Shown here: in pieces, positions 35,035-43,401 of the stretch | Numbering within the stretch: position 1 is the first letter of the stretch | How the letters are laid out: each line of letters opens with the position of its first letter | DNA from: CAYZPW01 sp964480475 | GTDB lineage: Bacteria > B130-G9 | Assembly (NCBI GenBank): GCA_964480475.1 | Contig: CAYZPW010000015.1 | Location: 1-44,304 of the forward strand | Reading direction: 5' to 3' | DNA length: 44,304 bases | Position numbers and translations under genes: made by a program | The notes under the pieces: model-generated | The model's database searches: none | What the model saw: the letters and a program-made list of their open reading frames with translations, nothing else | Told to the model about the DNA's origin: nothing

Positions 35035-35172
35035 TAACAAAGCTCCTCAAAGAAATCTAGCCTCTTCTACTTTGATCGTCCACGCTAAACACATACAATG
35101 GGGAAACTCCTCCTCATATGACCTTGACAATGTTTCCCTTTTTGCGTTGACTTCCCACCCGAATCCCGCAAC

Positions 35173-36849
35173 TTGGGACTTGAAATTCGCCGTTCGTCAA
35201 ATCTTCGACTGGGAACTCGGAACTTGAGACCTGGAACTCAACCGTTAAAGCGGCTTGACACAGTCGGGCTCTGCGTATTCTTGCTCGCGATTCTCGTAGC
35301 CTCCGTTGGGCTGTTCAGCTACTTTTCGCTCGACGACTACATCTACCTTCATCGGGCCGAAGAACACGCCTCGAGTCCTAAGACGTTCTTTGCACCGTTT
35401 TGTACGTTTAGCCCATGGCTCAGCTACCGCCCGCTGCCCACGATGTTCTGGGTGATACTTTTCTCGCTCTTCGGGGCCTCACCCGTGCCTTACGCAATCG
35501 GTGTGATATTGATCTTCGCGGGCATGGTTTTCTTCATCTATCGCATCGGCGGTCTTGTGCGGGGCCGCGCGGCTGGGCTTATCTCAGGTCTGCTTGTGGC
35601 CCTCTATTTCCCCATCTACAGCGTCGTCTGGTTGAGGAGCTCGTCATCCCTTCAAATGGAGCTCTTCTTTCTCGTTTCTGCGATGTTCTACCTCGTGCGG
35701 TGGGCAAAGTCCCAATCGAGCGGCCAGGAACAGACCGGTCTGCCGGCGATTGGGATTCTGCTAATGATTGGCGCATTCCTGTCGAAGGAGACTTCATTCT
35801 TGGCTCCTCTGCTTCTGCCCCTTCTAGTGCCTAAAAGGCGCGTCATTAAGCTCGCGGCGGGGCTCTTTTTTCCCGGCCTGGGAATCACTCTGCTGGCAAG
35901 AGGATTAATCACGTCAAAGTTCCCGCTGCCGGCGCCGAGACTCGAGCTCTCGCTCATCGCCCGGAACCTTGAGTTCTTCCTACGAGAGCAATTCCTGTTC
36001 TATCTGCCGGCCTCACTTATCGTCCTGGCCGCGCTCGCGTGGGGCAACAGGAATCGACACGTGTGGCTCCTTGTGAGCATGGCCCTGTTCATCGCAATGA
36101 ACGCGCTGTTCGGATACACCGTCGCAACCCACAGATTGAAGCTTGCTGTGTGTCTTGCCGCCGTCATCTACTGCGTGTTCAGGGCGCCGGCAAGGGCGCG
36201 ATTCCCACTTGGATGGGCTGCACTCCTGCTCTTGCCTCCTCTTTCGGTGCTCGACACAACCGTCCATCAATCCGCCGAATCGTTCCTGGGATTGTCCCTC
36301 TTCATCGGCGTCGGCGCAACCCGGCAGACACGCCTGGTCCGGAAGATGATAGCCGTTAGGTTCAAAGTTCCGAGTTCAAGGTTCAAGGTTGGCGGTTCCA
36401 TCGGGAGGGCTTTTAGTTCAAGGCGGGGATTGTGGTCATTGCTGCGTGTAGCCGGCGCATTCGCATCTTCCTTCCTTCTTGTTTACGGGGCCTACACTGT
36501 TGTGTCGCTCAATCTCAGGATAGGTGTGCCCGAGGCGCGGCGGGTGGTGCAGGTTTCGCTGCTGACCAGAGACGTCCGGGAGTATCTTTGCAGCGTGCAC
36601 GGCGACGGGTCGGCGATTCATTCAACCAATCTGCCCGGGCTGATCTCGGTTCCCGACATCTCTTTCGACGCCAGCCTGCACGGTTGCCGGCTCAACGTTG
36701 ACGACGACCTTTCGGCGCCAGACGGCGTTTTCGTCGTGGCAAGTGGGACGCCCAAGGAAACGATTGACGAGATTCGGTCGAGGTCCCGGCTCATCAAGCG
36801 CCTCGTCAGGGGACATTACCAGGTGATGGTCTTCTCGACTTCAGACTAG
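35173..36849 (+). CDS. Polytopic membrane protein, GT-C/ArnT-like glycosyltransferase candidate
   Basis: The 558-residue frame encodes about ten membrane helices. After the first helix comes FSLDDYIYLHRAEEHA, with an acidic DD pair like those in the first loop of GT-C/ArnT-type glycosyltransferases, then SYRPLPTMFW. The C-terminal soluble region is short. No ATG precedes helix 1: TTG 35173 is the nearest upstream start and the leader it encodes comes from a dispersed repeat (35160-35235), so the true start is uncertain. A second repeat copy lies in frame at 36355-36400 (residues about 396-412). It is likely an envelope or sugar-lipid enzyme; substrate unknown. Confidence 0.7.
   Translation: MGLEIRRSSNLRLGTRNLRPGTQPLKRLDTVGLCVFLLAILVASVGLFSYFSLDDYIYLHRAEEHASSPKTFFAPFCTFSPWLSYRPLPTMFWVILFSLFGASPVPYAIGVILIFAGMVFFIYRIGGLVRGRAAGLISGLLVALYFPIYSVVWLRSSSSLQMELFFLVSAMFYLVRWAKSQSSGQEQTGLPAIGILLMIGAFLSKETSFLAPLLLPLLVPKRRVIKLAAGLFFPGLGITLLARGLITSKFPLPAPRLELSLIARNLEFFLREQFLFYLPASLIVLAALAWGNRNRHVWLLVSMALFIAMNALFGYTVATHRLKLAVCLAAVIYCVFRAPARARFPLGWAALLLLPPLSVLDTTVHQSAESFLGLSLFIGVGATRQTRLVRKMIAVRFKVPSSRFKVGGSIGRAFSSRRGLWSLLRVAGAFASSFLLVYGAYTVVSLNLRIGVPEARRVVQVSLLTRDVREYLCSVHGDGSAIHSTNLPGLISVPDISFDASLHGCRLNVDDDLSAPDGVFVVASGTPKETIDEIRSRSRLIKRLVRGHYQVMVFSTSD
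36355..36400. repeat. Dispersed repeat in frame in the membrane protein gene
   Basis: GTTCAAAGTTCCGAGTTCAA and the following GGTTCAAGGTT belong to the same family as the intergenic stretches at 27584-27624 and 35160-35235. Translated it reads FKVPSSRFKVGGS, which breaks an otherwise hydrophobic region near residues 396-412. The family alignment at this point would show whether it is an insertion. Confidence 0.7.
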
Positions 36850-36992
36850 GCGTTTCTGACTAGCCAGGCCCATCACGTGCAGGAACCTTCGAGCATTGGC
36901 CGCTACGGCAATCTTACTTGTAGAGCCTGCCCCACCTCGAGCCGCGACTCTGCTGGTTCCCGACCTAGTTCTTAGCGTCCTCGCCGCCGGGC

Positions 36993-37020
36993 TTGACTCG
37001 ATTGTGGGCGAAACTATAAT
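36993..37020 (+). promoter_or_regulatory. Strong sigma70-type promoter of the M42-galU-ligase operon
   Basis: TTGACT (36993-36998) and TATAAT (37015-37020) are separated by 16 bp. Transcription would start near 37027, leaving about 70 nt before the ATG at 37098. The leader contains CACC-CTGCAA-GGTG, which could form a 4-bp stem. The rest of 36850-37097 has no gene that I see. Confidence 0.7.
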
Positions 37021-37097
37021 CCATTAGACCAAACCGGCACCCTGCAAGGTGTCTTTGGTTAGGAAAAACAAACCACTAATTGACATGGGAGAGACGC

Positions 37098-38171
37098 ATG
37101 GACAGAACCGAGAAATTCATGAAGAGAATGACTGAGATCGAGGGCATCTCTGGGTTTGAGCACAAGGTGGCGGGGCTAATACGGGATGAGCTGAAGGATA
37201 CTTGCGAGTACGAGTGGGACAATCTAGGCAGCTTGATCTGCAAGCACAAGGGGACATCTGACGAGCCGAGGATAATGATGGCCAGCCACATGGATGAGAT
37301 AGGCTTCATCGTTCAGCAAGTAACGGACGAGGGCTTTGTCAAATTCCTGCCGGTCGGCGGCTGGTGGCCAGGCAACGTGCTTTCCCAGAAGGTCGCGATC
37401 CAAACTAGAAAGGGAAGAGTCCTCGGCGTCATCGGTTCACCCGCTATTCATGACATGGATAAGGAGAAACAGGCCAAACTGCTGAAGCTCAAGGAGCTTT
37501 TCATCGACGTCGGTCAGTCGGTCGGCTACGACGTGAAGAAAAAGCTCGACATACGCCCTGGCGACCCGATCACGCCCATCACCGAGTTTCAGATAATGAG
37601 CAACAAGAAGATGTATCTGGCGAAGGCATGGGACAACAGGGTAGGCGTTCTGGTCATGGTCGAGGCGATGAGGCGCTTAGCGAAGATGTTGCACCCGAAC
37701 TTGGCCTTCGGTGTGGGCACGGCTCAGGAGGAAGTTGGCCTGAGGGGGGCCAAGACGGCTGCCGCTTTGTGCAAGCCGGACATTGCCTTCGCGTTGGATG
37801 TTTGCACGGCCAAGGACACAGGTTCGGACACGAAAGGCCGTCCCGAGAAGCCGGGCAACGGCGTTGGGATAATGGTTTTCGACAATTCGCTCATACCGAA
37901 TATGAAGCTCCGCGACTTTGTGATAGGTCTCGCAGAAAAGCACAAGATCAAGCATTTTCTGGGCATACTCGATGGCGGCGGGACCGACGGCGGACGGATC
38001 AACCTGAGCAGAACCGGTGTCCCGAGCATATACATTGGCATCGCGTCGAGGTATATTCACTCACACGTGTCGATCATCCATCGGGGCGATTTCGATGCTG
38101 CGGTCAAGCTCATGGTTCAGGCGTACATGGCATTAGACGAGAAAACGGTGGAGAGCTTAAAGAGGTTTTAA
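37098..38171 (+). CDS. M42 family metallopeptidase (aminopeptidase/endoglucanase M type)
   Basis: This 357-residue protein is a dinuclear M42 aminopeptidase. Expected metal ligands and catalytic residues are present: His64 in MASHMDEIGF, Asp179 in AKAWDNRVG, Glu211/Glu212 in AQEEVGLRGA, Asp234 in FALDVC and His323 in YIHSHVSII. There is no signal peptide, so it likely trims peptides in the cytoplasm. ATG 37098 has GGGAGAG upstream; TTG 37080 would add six residues. It is the first gene of an operon with galU (11 bp later) and the acyl ligase. Confidence 0.93.
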   Translation: MDRTEKFMKRMTEIEGISGFEHKVAGLIRDELKDTCEYEWDNLGSLICKHKGTSDEPRIMMASHMDEIGFIVQQVTDEGFVKFLPVGGWWPGNVLSQKVAIQTRKGRVLGVIGSPAIHDMDKEKQAKLLKLKELFIDVGQSVGYDVKKKLDIRPGDPITPITEFQIMSNKKMYLAKAWDNRVGVLVMVEAMRRLAKMLHPNLAFGVGTAQEEVGLRGAKTAAALCKPDIAFALDVCTAKDTGSDTKGRPEKPGNGVGIMVFDNSLIPNMKLRDFVIGLAEKHKIKHFLGILDGGGTDGGRINLSRTGVPSIYIGIASRYIHSHVSIIHRGDFDAAVKLMVQAYMALDEKTVESLKRF

Positions 38172-38182
38172 GGGAATACACT

Positions 38183-39130
38183 ATGAGAATCCGAAAGGCA
38201 GTTTTTCCCGCGGCAGGTCTTGGGACGAGATTCTTGCCCGCGACAAAGGCTCAGCCGAAGGTAATGCTTCCGCTGGTTGACAAGCCGATCATCCAGTACG
38301 TAGTTGAGGAGGCAAGGGACTCCGGGATAGAGCAGGTGATCTTCGTTACTGGGCGTGGGCAGCGTGCGATCGAGGACCACTTTGATATCTCTTTTGAGCT
38401 TGAGCGGGTCCTGGAGAAGAAGCTGAAAGATACCTCGGACAAGAGGAGAAAAGCGGAGCTCAAAGCCATGCTGGAGGAAGCCAGACAGATCTCGAACATG
38501 GTCAACACGGCTTACGTTCGACAAAAGGAGGCCAAGGGTCTTGGCCATGCCATCCTCGCGGCGCGCGAGCTAGTTGGTAATGAGCCCTTTGCCGTTCTTC
38601 TTGGCGACGACGTTATCTACAGTCGGACGCCGTGCCTGAAGCAGATGATAGACTCCTATTCCCGCTACAAGTGCCCTGTAATCGCGCTCGAGCGTATCGA
38701 AAGGGACCAGATCAGTCGTTTCGGCGTAATCGAGGGAGAATTGGTTGAGGACAGGCTCTACAAGCTCACCGGAATGGTCGAGAAACCAAAGCCGGAGAAC
38801 GCCCCGTCTGACCTGGCGATTATCGGCAGATATATCCTGACGCCCGATATATTCGACATCCTCGATAATCTGCCGCCCGGCAAGGGCGATGAGATACAGC
38901 TGACCGACGGCCTGGTCGAGCTCTTGCAGCAGCAGGTAATCTACGGCTACGAGTTCGAGGGCCGCCGATATGACGCCGGCGACAAGCTCGGTTTCCTGAT
39001 CGCAACCGTTGAGTATGGGCTCAGGAACCCAGAACTCAGCGGTGATTTCCGGGACTATTTGCACAGGCTTGACATAGCCACTGTCAATGGAACTGAGCCT
39101 CCGGAGGGCTCAATGGAGCCACGCCAATGA
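38183..39130 (+). CDS. galU: UTP-glucose-1-phosphate uridylyltransferase
   Basis: The 315-residue protein matches GalU: AVFPAAGLGTRFLPATKAQP, LVDKPIIQYVVEEA, GLGHAILAAR, the DDVI Mg site, GMVEKP, IGRYIL and RYDAGDKLGF. It makes UDP-glucose from glucose-1-phosphate and UTP. One oddity is PKVM where GalU usually has PKEM. ATG 38183 has AGGGA about 8 nt upstream. The last 4 bp (ATGA) overlap the start of the ligase gene, so the two are translationally coupled. It is a nucleotide-sugar source for envelope polysaccharides. Confidence 0.93.
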   Translation: MRIRKAVFPAAGLGTRFLPATKAQPKVMLPLVDKPIIQYVVEEARDSGIEQVIFVTGRGQRAIEDHFDISFELERVLEKKLKDTSDKRRKAELKAMLEEARQISNMVNTAYVRQKEAKGLGHAILAARELVGNEPFAVLLGDDVIYSRTPCLKQMIDSYSRYKCPVIALERIERDQISRFGVIEGELVEDRLYKLTGMVEKPKPENAPSDLAIIGRYILTPDIFDILDNLPPGKGDEIQLTDGLVELLQQQVIYGYEFEGRRYDAGDKLGFLIATVEYGLRNPELSGDFRDYLHRLDIATVNGTEPPEGSMEPRQ

Positions 39131-40926
39131 ACGTCGCACAGATGTGCGCGGCGAGGGCGGAGTCTTTCCCGCACAAGACGGCTGTTATTCACAAGGATGT
39201 GTCTCTCGATTTCGAGACGCTGCACTCGCTCGTGGAGAGATGTGCGGCAGGGCTTGCTGGCCTCGGGCTTGGCCCAGGCACGAAAGTCGCGTTGCTTTCA
39301 GAAAAAACCCCGGAGCTCGTGATTCTGTTTGTTGCGTGCGCGAGGCTCGGGTCGATGGTCGTCCCGCTCAACTACCAGTTGAAACCGGCAGTGCTGGGGG
39401 AGATAATCCGCAGCTACGATATTGACGCGCTGATTGCGGCCGGCAAGTTCTTGAGGCTTCTGTCCAAGGCGCCCAAGGGCCACAAGGCGCTGAAGAACCT
39501 CGTTGTTTGCGGGCCTTGTGATGCGGAGGCGGGCGGCGGCTTGCTGAAGTGGGAGGAGTTCATCGACGAGGCGCCGGGCGGGCTGGGGCCGATAGAGGTC
39601 GATGACGACGAGCCCTTCTACCTGAACTTCACGTCAGGCGCCACTGGGGCGCCCAAGGCGGCGGTAACGACTCACGCCAATCTGTTCTACAACACAATCG
39701 CCTCGGTCGAGACGCTCGGCCTCCGTCACAACGACGTTCATCTTTGCATGTTCCCGGCGTATCTTCACCCCCACGAGATATTCCTAAGGGGGCTATATCT
39801 CGGCGGGACATCAGTTCTCGAAAACAGCCTCTTCCCCAAATCCGTCGCGAGAGCGATAAGCGAGCACGGGGTGACATGCATGATGGGTGCGGCAACGCTC
39901 TATGAACGACTGCTGCCGTTCGCCTCGAACAGCGAGTTTGACTACGAGACGCTCAGGATCGCCGAAAGCGGCGGAATGATTACCCGCGAGACGCTCAACC
40001 GCGCGTTCGAGGCGGGCTTCGGCATCCCGATGACTCCAGTCTGGGGCAGCACTGAGACCGCAGGCATCGCGGTCGCGCCTCATGCAGGTGAGGTCAGACG
40101 CGGTGGGTCGGTCGGCAAGGCAGCGCTGCATTATTCGATACGTGTGGTCCGGGAAGATGGCTCAGACGCCGCCGACATGGAGCTCGGTGAGATGTTCGTC
40201 TCCGGCAAGGGCGTAACGTCGGGCTACTACCAGCCGGCTGACCAGGCACATACGGGTGTAGGGGCGGTTCACGAACCGCCCTTCTCCGACGGCTGGTTCA
40301 AGACAGGAGACCTCGTCAAGAGGGATGAGGACGGCTTTATCTACTTCGTTGACCGCAAGGCAGCGATGATGAAAGTGGCAGGCATGAAGGTGTTCCCGGC
40401 CGCGATCGAGCGAGTCTTGAAGGAGCATCCGGCGGTCGAGGACGTCTGCGTCATACCTGTCGAGGACGGTCTTCGCGGTCAGGCGCCCAGGGCCATTGTC
40501 GTGAAACGGCCCGGCGTGTCAGTTGATGCACTCGATCTCAAGGCTTTTTGCGCATCAAAGCTGACAGCGCATGAGGTCCCCAAGAGCTTCGAGTTCAGGC
40601 AGAGCATCCCTCGTTCAGCTTCAGGCAAGCTGCTCCGGGCCGCGGTCCTTGAGCTGTGCAAGGTTGACTCTATCCACGCGGACATCGCCGATTTCAGGGC
40701 GCAGATCGACCGGATTGACGTCCAGCTAGTGAAGCTCCTCAACGAGCGGGCGAGATCCCTTCTCAGGGTCCGCGAGCAAATCGAGGCGAAAGGCGAGAAG
40801 ATATTTTCGCCGCTGAGGGAGGAGGAAGTGCTTCGCAACGTGCTTGGCCACAACTCCGGGCCAGCCCACGACGGCACGATCGAGGAGATATTCCGCAGCA
40901 TCCTCGCCGCATTCAAGAAGATGTAA
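39127..40926 (+). CDS. Adenylate-forming acyl ligase fused to a chorismate-mutase-like domain
   Basis: The 599-residue protein is an ANL-superfamily enzyme (acyl-CoA/aryl acid synthetase type). Motifs in order: TSGATGAPK (169-177), VWGSTETAG (305-313), FKTGDLVKR (391-399), the DRK hinge and the SASGK lysine (Lys501). From about 519 to 595 is a small helical AroQ-like domain (FRAQIDRIDVQLVKLLNERA, then SPLREEEVL). Aligned without gaps to E. coli chorismate mutase it keeps R11, R28, R51 and E52 equivalents but has Ile552 for K39 and Ser561 for D48, so mutase activity is doubtful. Residues about 377-386 (GVGAVHEPPF) come from a palindromic repeat at 40258-40283. The substrate acid is unknown. 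It is translationally coupled to galU. Confidence 0.88.
   Translation: MNVAQMCAARAESFPHKTAVIHKDVSLDFETLHSLVERCAAGLAGLGLGPGTKVALLSEKTPELVILFVACARLGSMVVPLNYQLKPAVLGEIIRSYDIDALIAAGKFLRLLSKAPKGHKALKNLVVCGPCDAEAGGGLLKWEEFIDEAPGGLGPIEVDDDEPFYLNFTSGATGAPKAAVTTHANLFYNTIASVETLGLRHNDVHLCMFPAYLHPHEIFLRGLYLGGTSVLENSLFPKSVARAISEHGVTCMMGAATLYERLLPFASNSEFDYETLRIAESGGMITRETLNRAFEAGFGIPMTPVWGSTETAGIAVAPHAGEVRRGGSVGKAALHYSIRVVREDGSDAADMELGEMFVSGKGVTSGYYQPADQAHTGVGAVHEPPFSDGWFKTGDLVKRDEDGFIYFVDRKAAMMKVAGMKVFPAAIERVLKEHPAVEDVCVIPVEDGLRGQAPRAIVVKRPGVSVDALDLKAFCASKLTAHEVPKSFEFRQSIPRSASGKLLRAAVLELCKVDSIHADIADFRAQIDRIDVQLVKLLNERARSLLRVREQIEAKGEKIFSPLREEEVLRNVLGHNSGPAHDGTIEEIFRSILAAFKKM
40258..40283. repeat. Palindromic repeat inserted in frame in the acyl ligase
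   Basis: GGGCGGTTC (40262-40270), AC, GAACCGCCC (40273-40281) is a perfect palindrome of two 9-bp arms, preceded by GTAG and followed by TT. It has the same layout as the element at 6766-6790. It adds about nine codons between the conserved GYYQPADQ loop and the DGWFKTGD motif without shifting the frame. Confidence 0.85.
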
Positions 40927-41025
40927 TGCCCTGCATCGCTTTTGTAAGTGGCTTGTTGACGAGGAACGAATATATTGGTTTACGCTGGTCAACAACGTAT
41001 TCTTTTAACAATAGGAGGTTATTCG

Positions 41026-43401
41026 ATGGTATCCAAACCAGTTTTCGCGCTCATGATTTCCGTGCTTCTGGTCGGTGCTCTCGCCTATGCGAGTATCGCG
41101 GCGGACTATTACGTCGATGCAAACGTTGGCAGCGACAGCAACACCGGCAGCCAAGGAAGTCCCTGGCTCACACTTACGCACGCCCTTGATTCGGTCGAGG
41201 TTACGCCTGCAACCATCCATGTCGCGGCAGGGGCATACACTCCTAGCGCCAACGCGGAGTCTTTTCCACTCAGCATGAAGAGCTATGTGTCTCTAGTCGG
41301 AGATGGTCCGGAGACCACTATCCTCGATGCTGAGGAAAGCGCACCTCACGTCATCTATTGCAGTTCGGTCAATCAGCTAACCATAGAGGGAATGACAATA
41401 ACCGGCGGTGAAGGCAAAGAAGGCGGCGGGATATGCTGCTCGTGGGGCAGTTCGCCGACGATCGAGAACAACACGATCACGGGCAACTGGGCCGACGACG
41501 GCGCCGGGATATATTGCCACTGGGGCAGTTCGCCGACGATCGAGAACAACACGATCACGGGCAACTGGGCCGACCACTACGGCGGGGGGATATACTGCAA
41601 GGACAGTTCGCCGGCGATCACAAACAACACGATCACGGGCAACTCGGCTAACGCAAGCTTTGGCGGCGGGATATGCTTCGTTGGAAACAGTTCGCCCACC
41701 ATTGAGGACAACACGATCAGAGGCAACTCGGCTCGCTACTCAAGCGGGGGCGGGATATTCTCCTCCGGCAATTCGCCGACCATCGCAAATAACACCATCG
41801 AGAGCAACTCGGCCGGCTACAAAGGCGGCGGCATATGCTGCTCCAGCAATTCGCCGATGATCGCAAACAACACGATCACGGGCAACTCGGCCGACGACGG
41901 CGGCGGCATATGGTGCTCCGGCAATTCGCCGATGATCGTAAGCAATACGATCACGGGCAACCGTGCCTACACCGACAAAGGCGGCGGGATATGCAGCGAG
42001 GACAGTTCAGCGACGATCGAAAACAACAGGATCGAGAGCAACTCGGCTGCCTACCGCGGCGGCGGGATATACTGCTACGGCAATTCGCCGACGATCGCAA
42101 ACAACACGATCGGGAGTAACTCGGCTGGGTACTACGGCGGCGGCGGGATATTCTGCTACGCCAATTCGCCGACGATCGCAAACAACACGATCGAGAGTAA
42201 CTCGGCTGGGTACTACGGCGGCGGCGGGATATTCTGCACCTCGGGCTGTTCGCCAACGATCGCCGACTGCATCATCTGGGACAACGGCGACGACCTTTGT
42301 CAGTGTTCACCGACTTATTGCTGCATCGAGGATGAAGACGAGGGGGAGGGGAACATCCACCAGGACCCGATGTTTGTCTGTGGACCGTTCGGCGATTACT
42401 ACCTGGACCCCGACAGCCCGTGCATAAATGCCGGCAGCCGGTCAGCATCTGACGCGGGACTCTCAGACCGAACAACTCAGGCCAACGAGACGCCCGACAC
42501 CGGCATGCTCGATATCGGGTATCATTATCCAATCTGGGCGGGCGAGAACCGGGTGCCATTCGAGCCTTCGAATCCGTCTCCGGAGGATGGCGCGAGCGAC
42601 CAGCCTATATCGTTGACGCTCACGTGGGATGGTGGGGATCCTGATGAGGGCGATACGGTTACATACGACGTCTATTTCGGAGAGAGCGAGGAACCCCCGC
42701 TAGAATACGAAGGTCTAAGCGAGGCCTCGCAGGCGATCTCCGGGTTGGCAAGGGGGACTGAGTATCACTGGAAGGTGGTAGCCGAGGACAGCCAAGGGGA
42801 GGTGACAGAAAGCCCCGTCTGGAGCTTCACCACGGGCGGCACCGCCCCGGATGTGAGTATACGGGTTGAATCCGCTTCATTTCTCAGCGACACGGTCCTT
42901 AGCGCGCACCTGGCGATATTCGTCGAGGTTGAAAAGGGCGAAGAATCGGTCACAGAAGTGGAAGTGGGGATCACAACCGGAAGGGCTACGGAGTGGTATC
43001 CTGCCGTTCAAGATAAATACCTGACAATCCGGTGGAAGTGGATATTCGACACAGCATCTATCACGGGCGGTGTGGACGGTGAGGTCGGTCTTCAAGCTCG
43101 TGCCATGGGCGGGGAAGAAGTCCTCGCTCAAACTGACGCGATCACGCTCACCCTGCATAATGAGCGCGTGGTCGATTCAGGATTCACGGTTGGCCTCGAC
43201 GGATTTCCACACGGAAATAGCTCCAGCCCACCTAAATGCTTGGGCATGGCAGGATATTCAAAATGGCTATATAAGCAGTCTGGAGGCGCTGGGTGGAACA
43301 CCGATTTCCTGCACCTGTGGGACGCTCACGCCTCAAGCGCAGGAGTCCATGGACTGGGTCTGGGGTCATTGGTACACATTCATCACGATTTTCGGAGGTG
43401 A
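41026..43401 (+). CDS. Secreted beta-helix / Fn3 protein, N-terminal part of a frameshifted gene
   Basis: The ATG at 41026 has AGGAGGT (41013-41019) at ideal spacing, so this start is firm. A signal peptide (MISVLLVGALAYASIA) precedes a DUF1565-like YYVDANVGSDSNTGSQGSPW block. Residues about 125-420 are 11 tandem rungs of a right-handed beta-helix (GGGIYCxxxSPTIxNNTIxGNSA). A fibronectin type III domain (about 510-610) follows, then a region ending KCLGMAGYSKWLY. The frame then hits TGA at 43401, while the next frame continues the protein (43349-44304). The whole is a secreted protein of a papain-like peptidase family joined to a beta-helix, or a gene with a draft frameshift error between about 43290 and 43370. 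Confidence 0.85.
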   Translation: MVSKPVFALMISVLLVGALAYASIAADYYVDANVGSDSNTGSQGSPWLTLTHALDSVEVTPATIHVAAGAYTPSANAESFPLSMKSYVSLVGDGPETTILDAEESAPHVIYCSSVNQLTIEGMTITGGEGKEGGGICCSWGSSPTIENNTITGNWADDGAGIYCHWGSSPTIENNTITGNWADHYGGGIYCKDSSPAITNNTITGNSANASFGGGICFVGNSSPTIEDNTIRGNSARYSSGGGIFSSGNSPTIANNTIESNSAGYKGGGICCSSNSPMIANNTITGNSADDGGGIWCSGNSPMIVSNTITGNRAYTDKGGGICSEDSSATIENNRIESNSAAYRGGGIYCYGNSPTIANNTIGSNSAGYYGGGGIFCYANSPTIANNTIESNSAGYYGGGGIFCTSGCSPTIADCIIWDNGDDLCQCSPTYCCIEDEDEGEGNIHQDPMFVCGPFGDYYLDPDSPCINAGSRSASDAGLSDRTTQANETPDTGMLDIGYHYPIWAGENRVPFEPSNPSPEDGASDQPISLTLTWDGGDPDEGDTVTYDVYFGESEEPPLEYEGLSEASQAISGLARGTEYHWKVVAEDSQGEVTESPVWSFTTGGTAPDVSIRVESASFLSDTVLSAHLAIFVEVEKGEESVTEVEVGITTGRATEWYPAVQDKYLTIRWKWIFDTASITGGVDGEVGLQARAMGGEEVLAQTDAITLTLHNERVVDSGFTVGLDGFPHGNSSSPPKCLGMAGYSKWLYKQSGGAGWNTDFLHLWDAHASSAGVHGLGLGSLVHIHHDFRR
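41405..42260 (+). repeat. Tandem 72-81 bp repeats encoding beta-helix rungs
   Basis: Eleven coding units of about 25 codons each; the first two share more than 50 identical bases (TTCGCCGACGATCGAGAACA and following, from 41450 and 41528). Identical adjacent units make the array prone to expansion or assembly collapse. It lies entirely inside the secreted protein gene. Confidence 0.9.

Larger units (their letters stand above)
34497..35172. other. Gene-free region with repeats and a possible gene relic
   Basis: A minus-strand frame from about 34800 to a TAG at 34511-34513 reads without stops as a Cys-rich, protein-like stretch (NFTYKDWAGGCGACFYVGN, then AWFLRLAKRMGIKLSLPVL) but lacks a good start, so it may be a relic. 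The rest holds modules: GCCAATCA and TGATTGGC arms at about 34710-34734, GCCAGGG-CAAGT-CCCTGGC at 34845-34863, the LipM-type repeat at 34864-34907 and a 9-bp stem hairpin at 35010-35034. The region lies upstream of both flanking genes and must hold their promoters. Confidence 0.5.

Noticed and set aside
41405..42260. Regularly spaced repeats resembling a CRISPR array
   Set aside because: The units are coding, with conserved residues at every repeat and no distinct spacers; they are beta-helix rungs.
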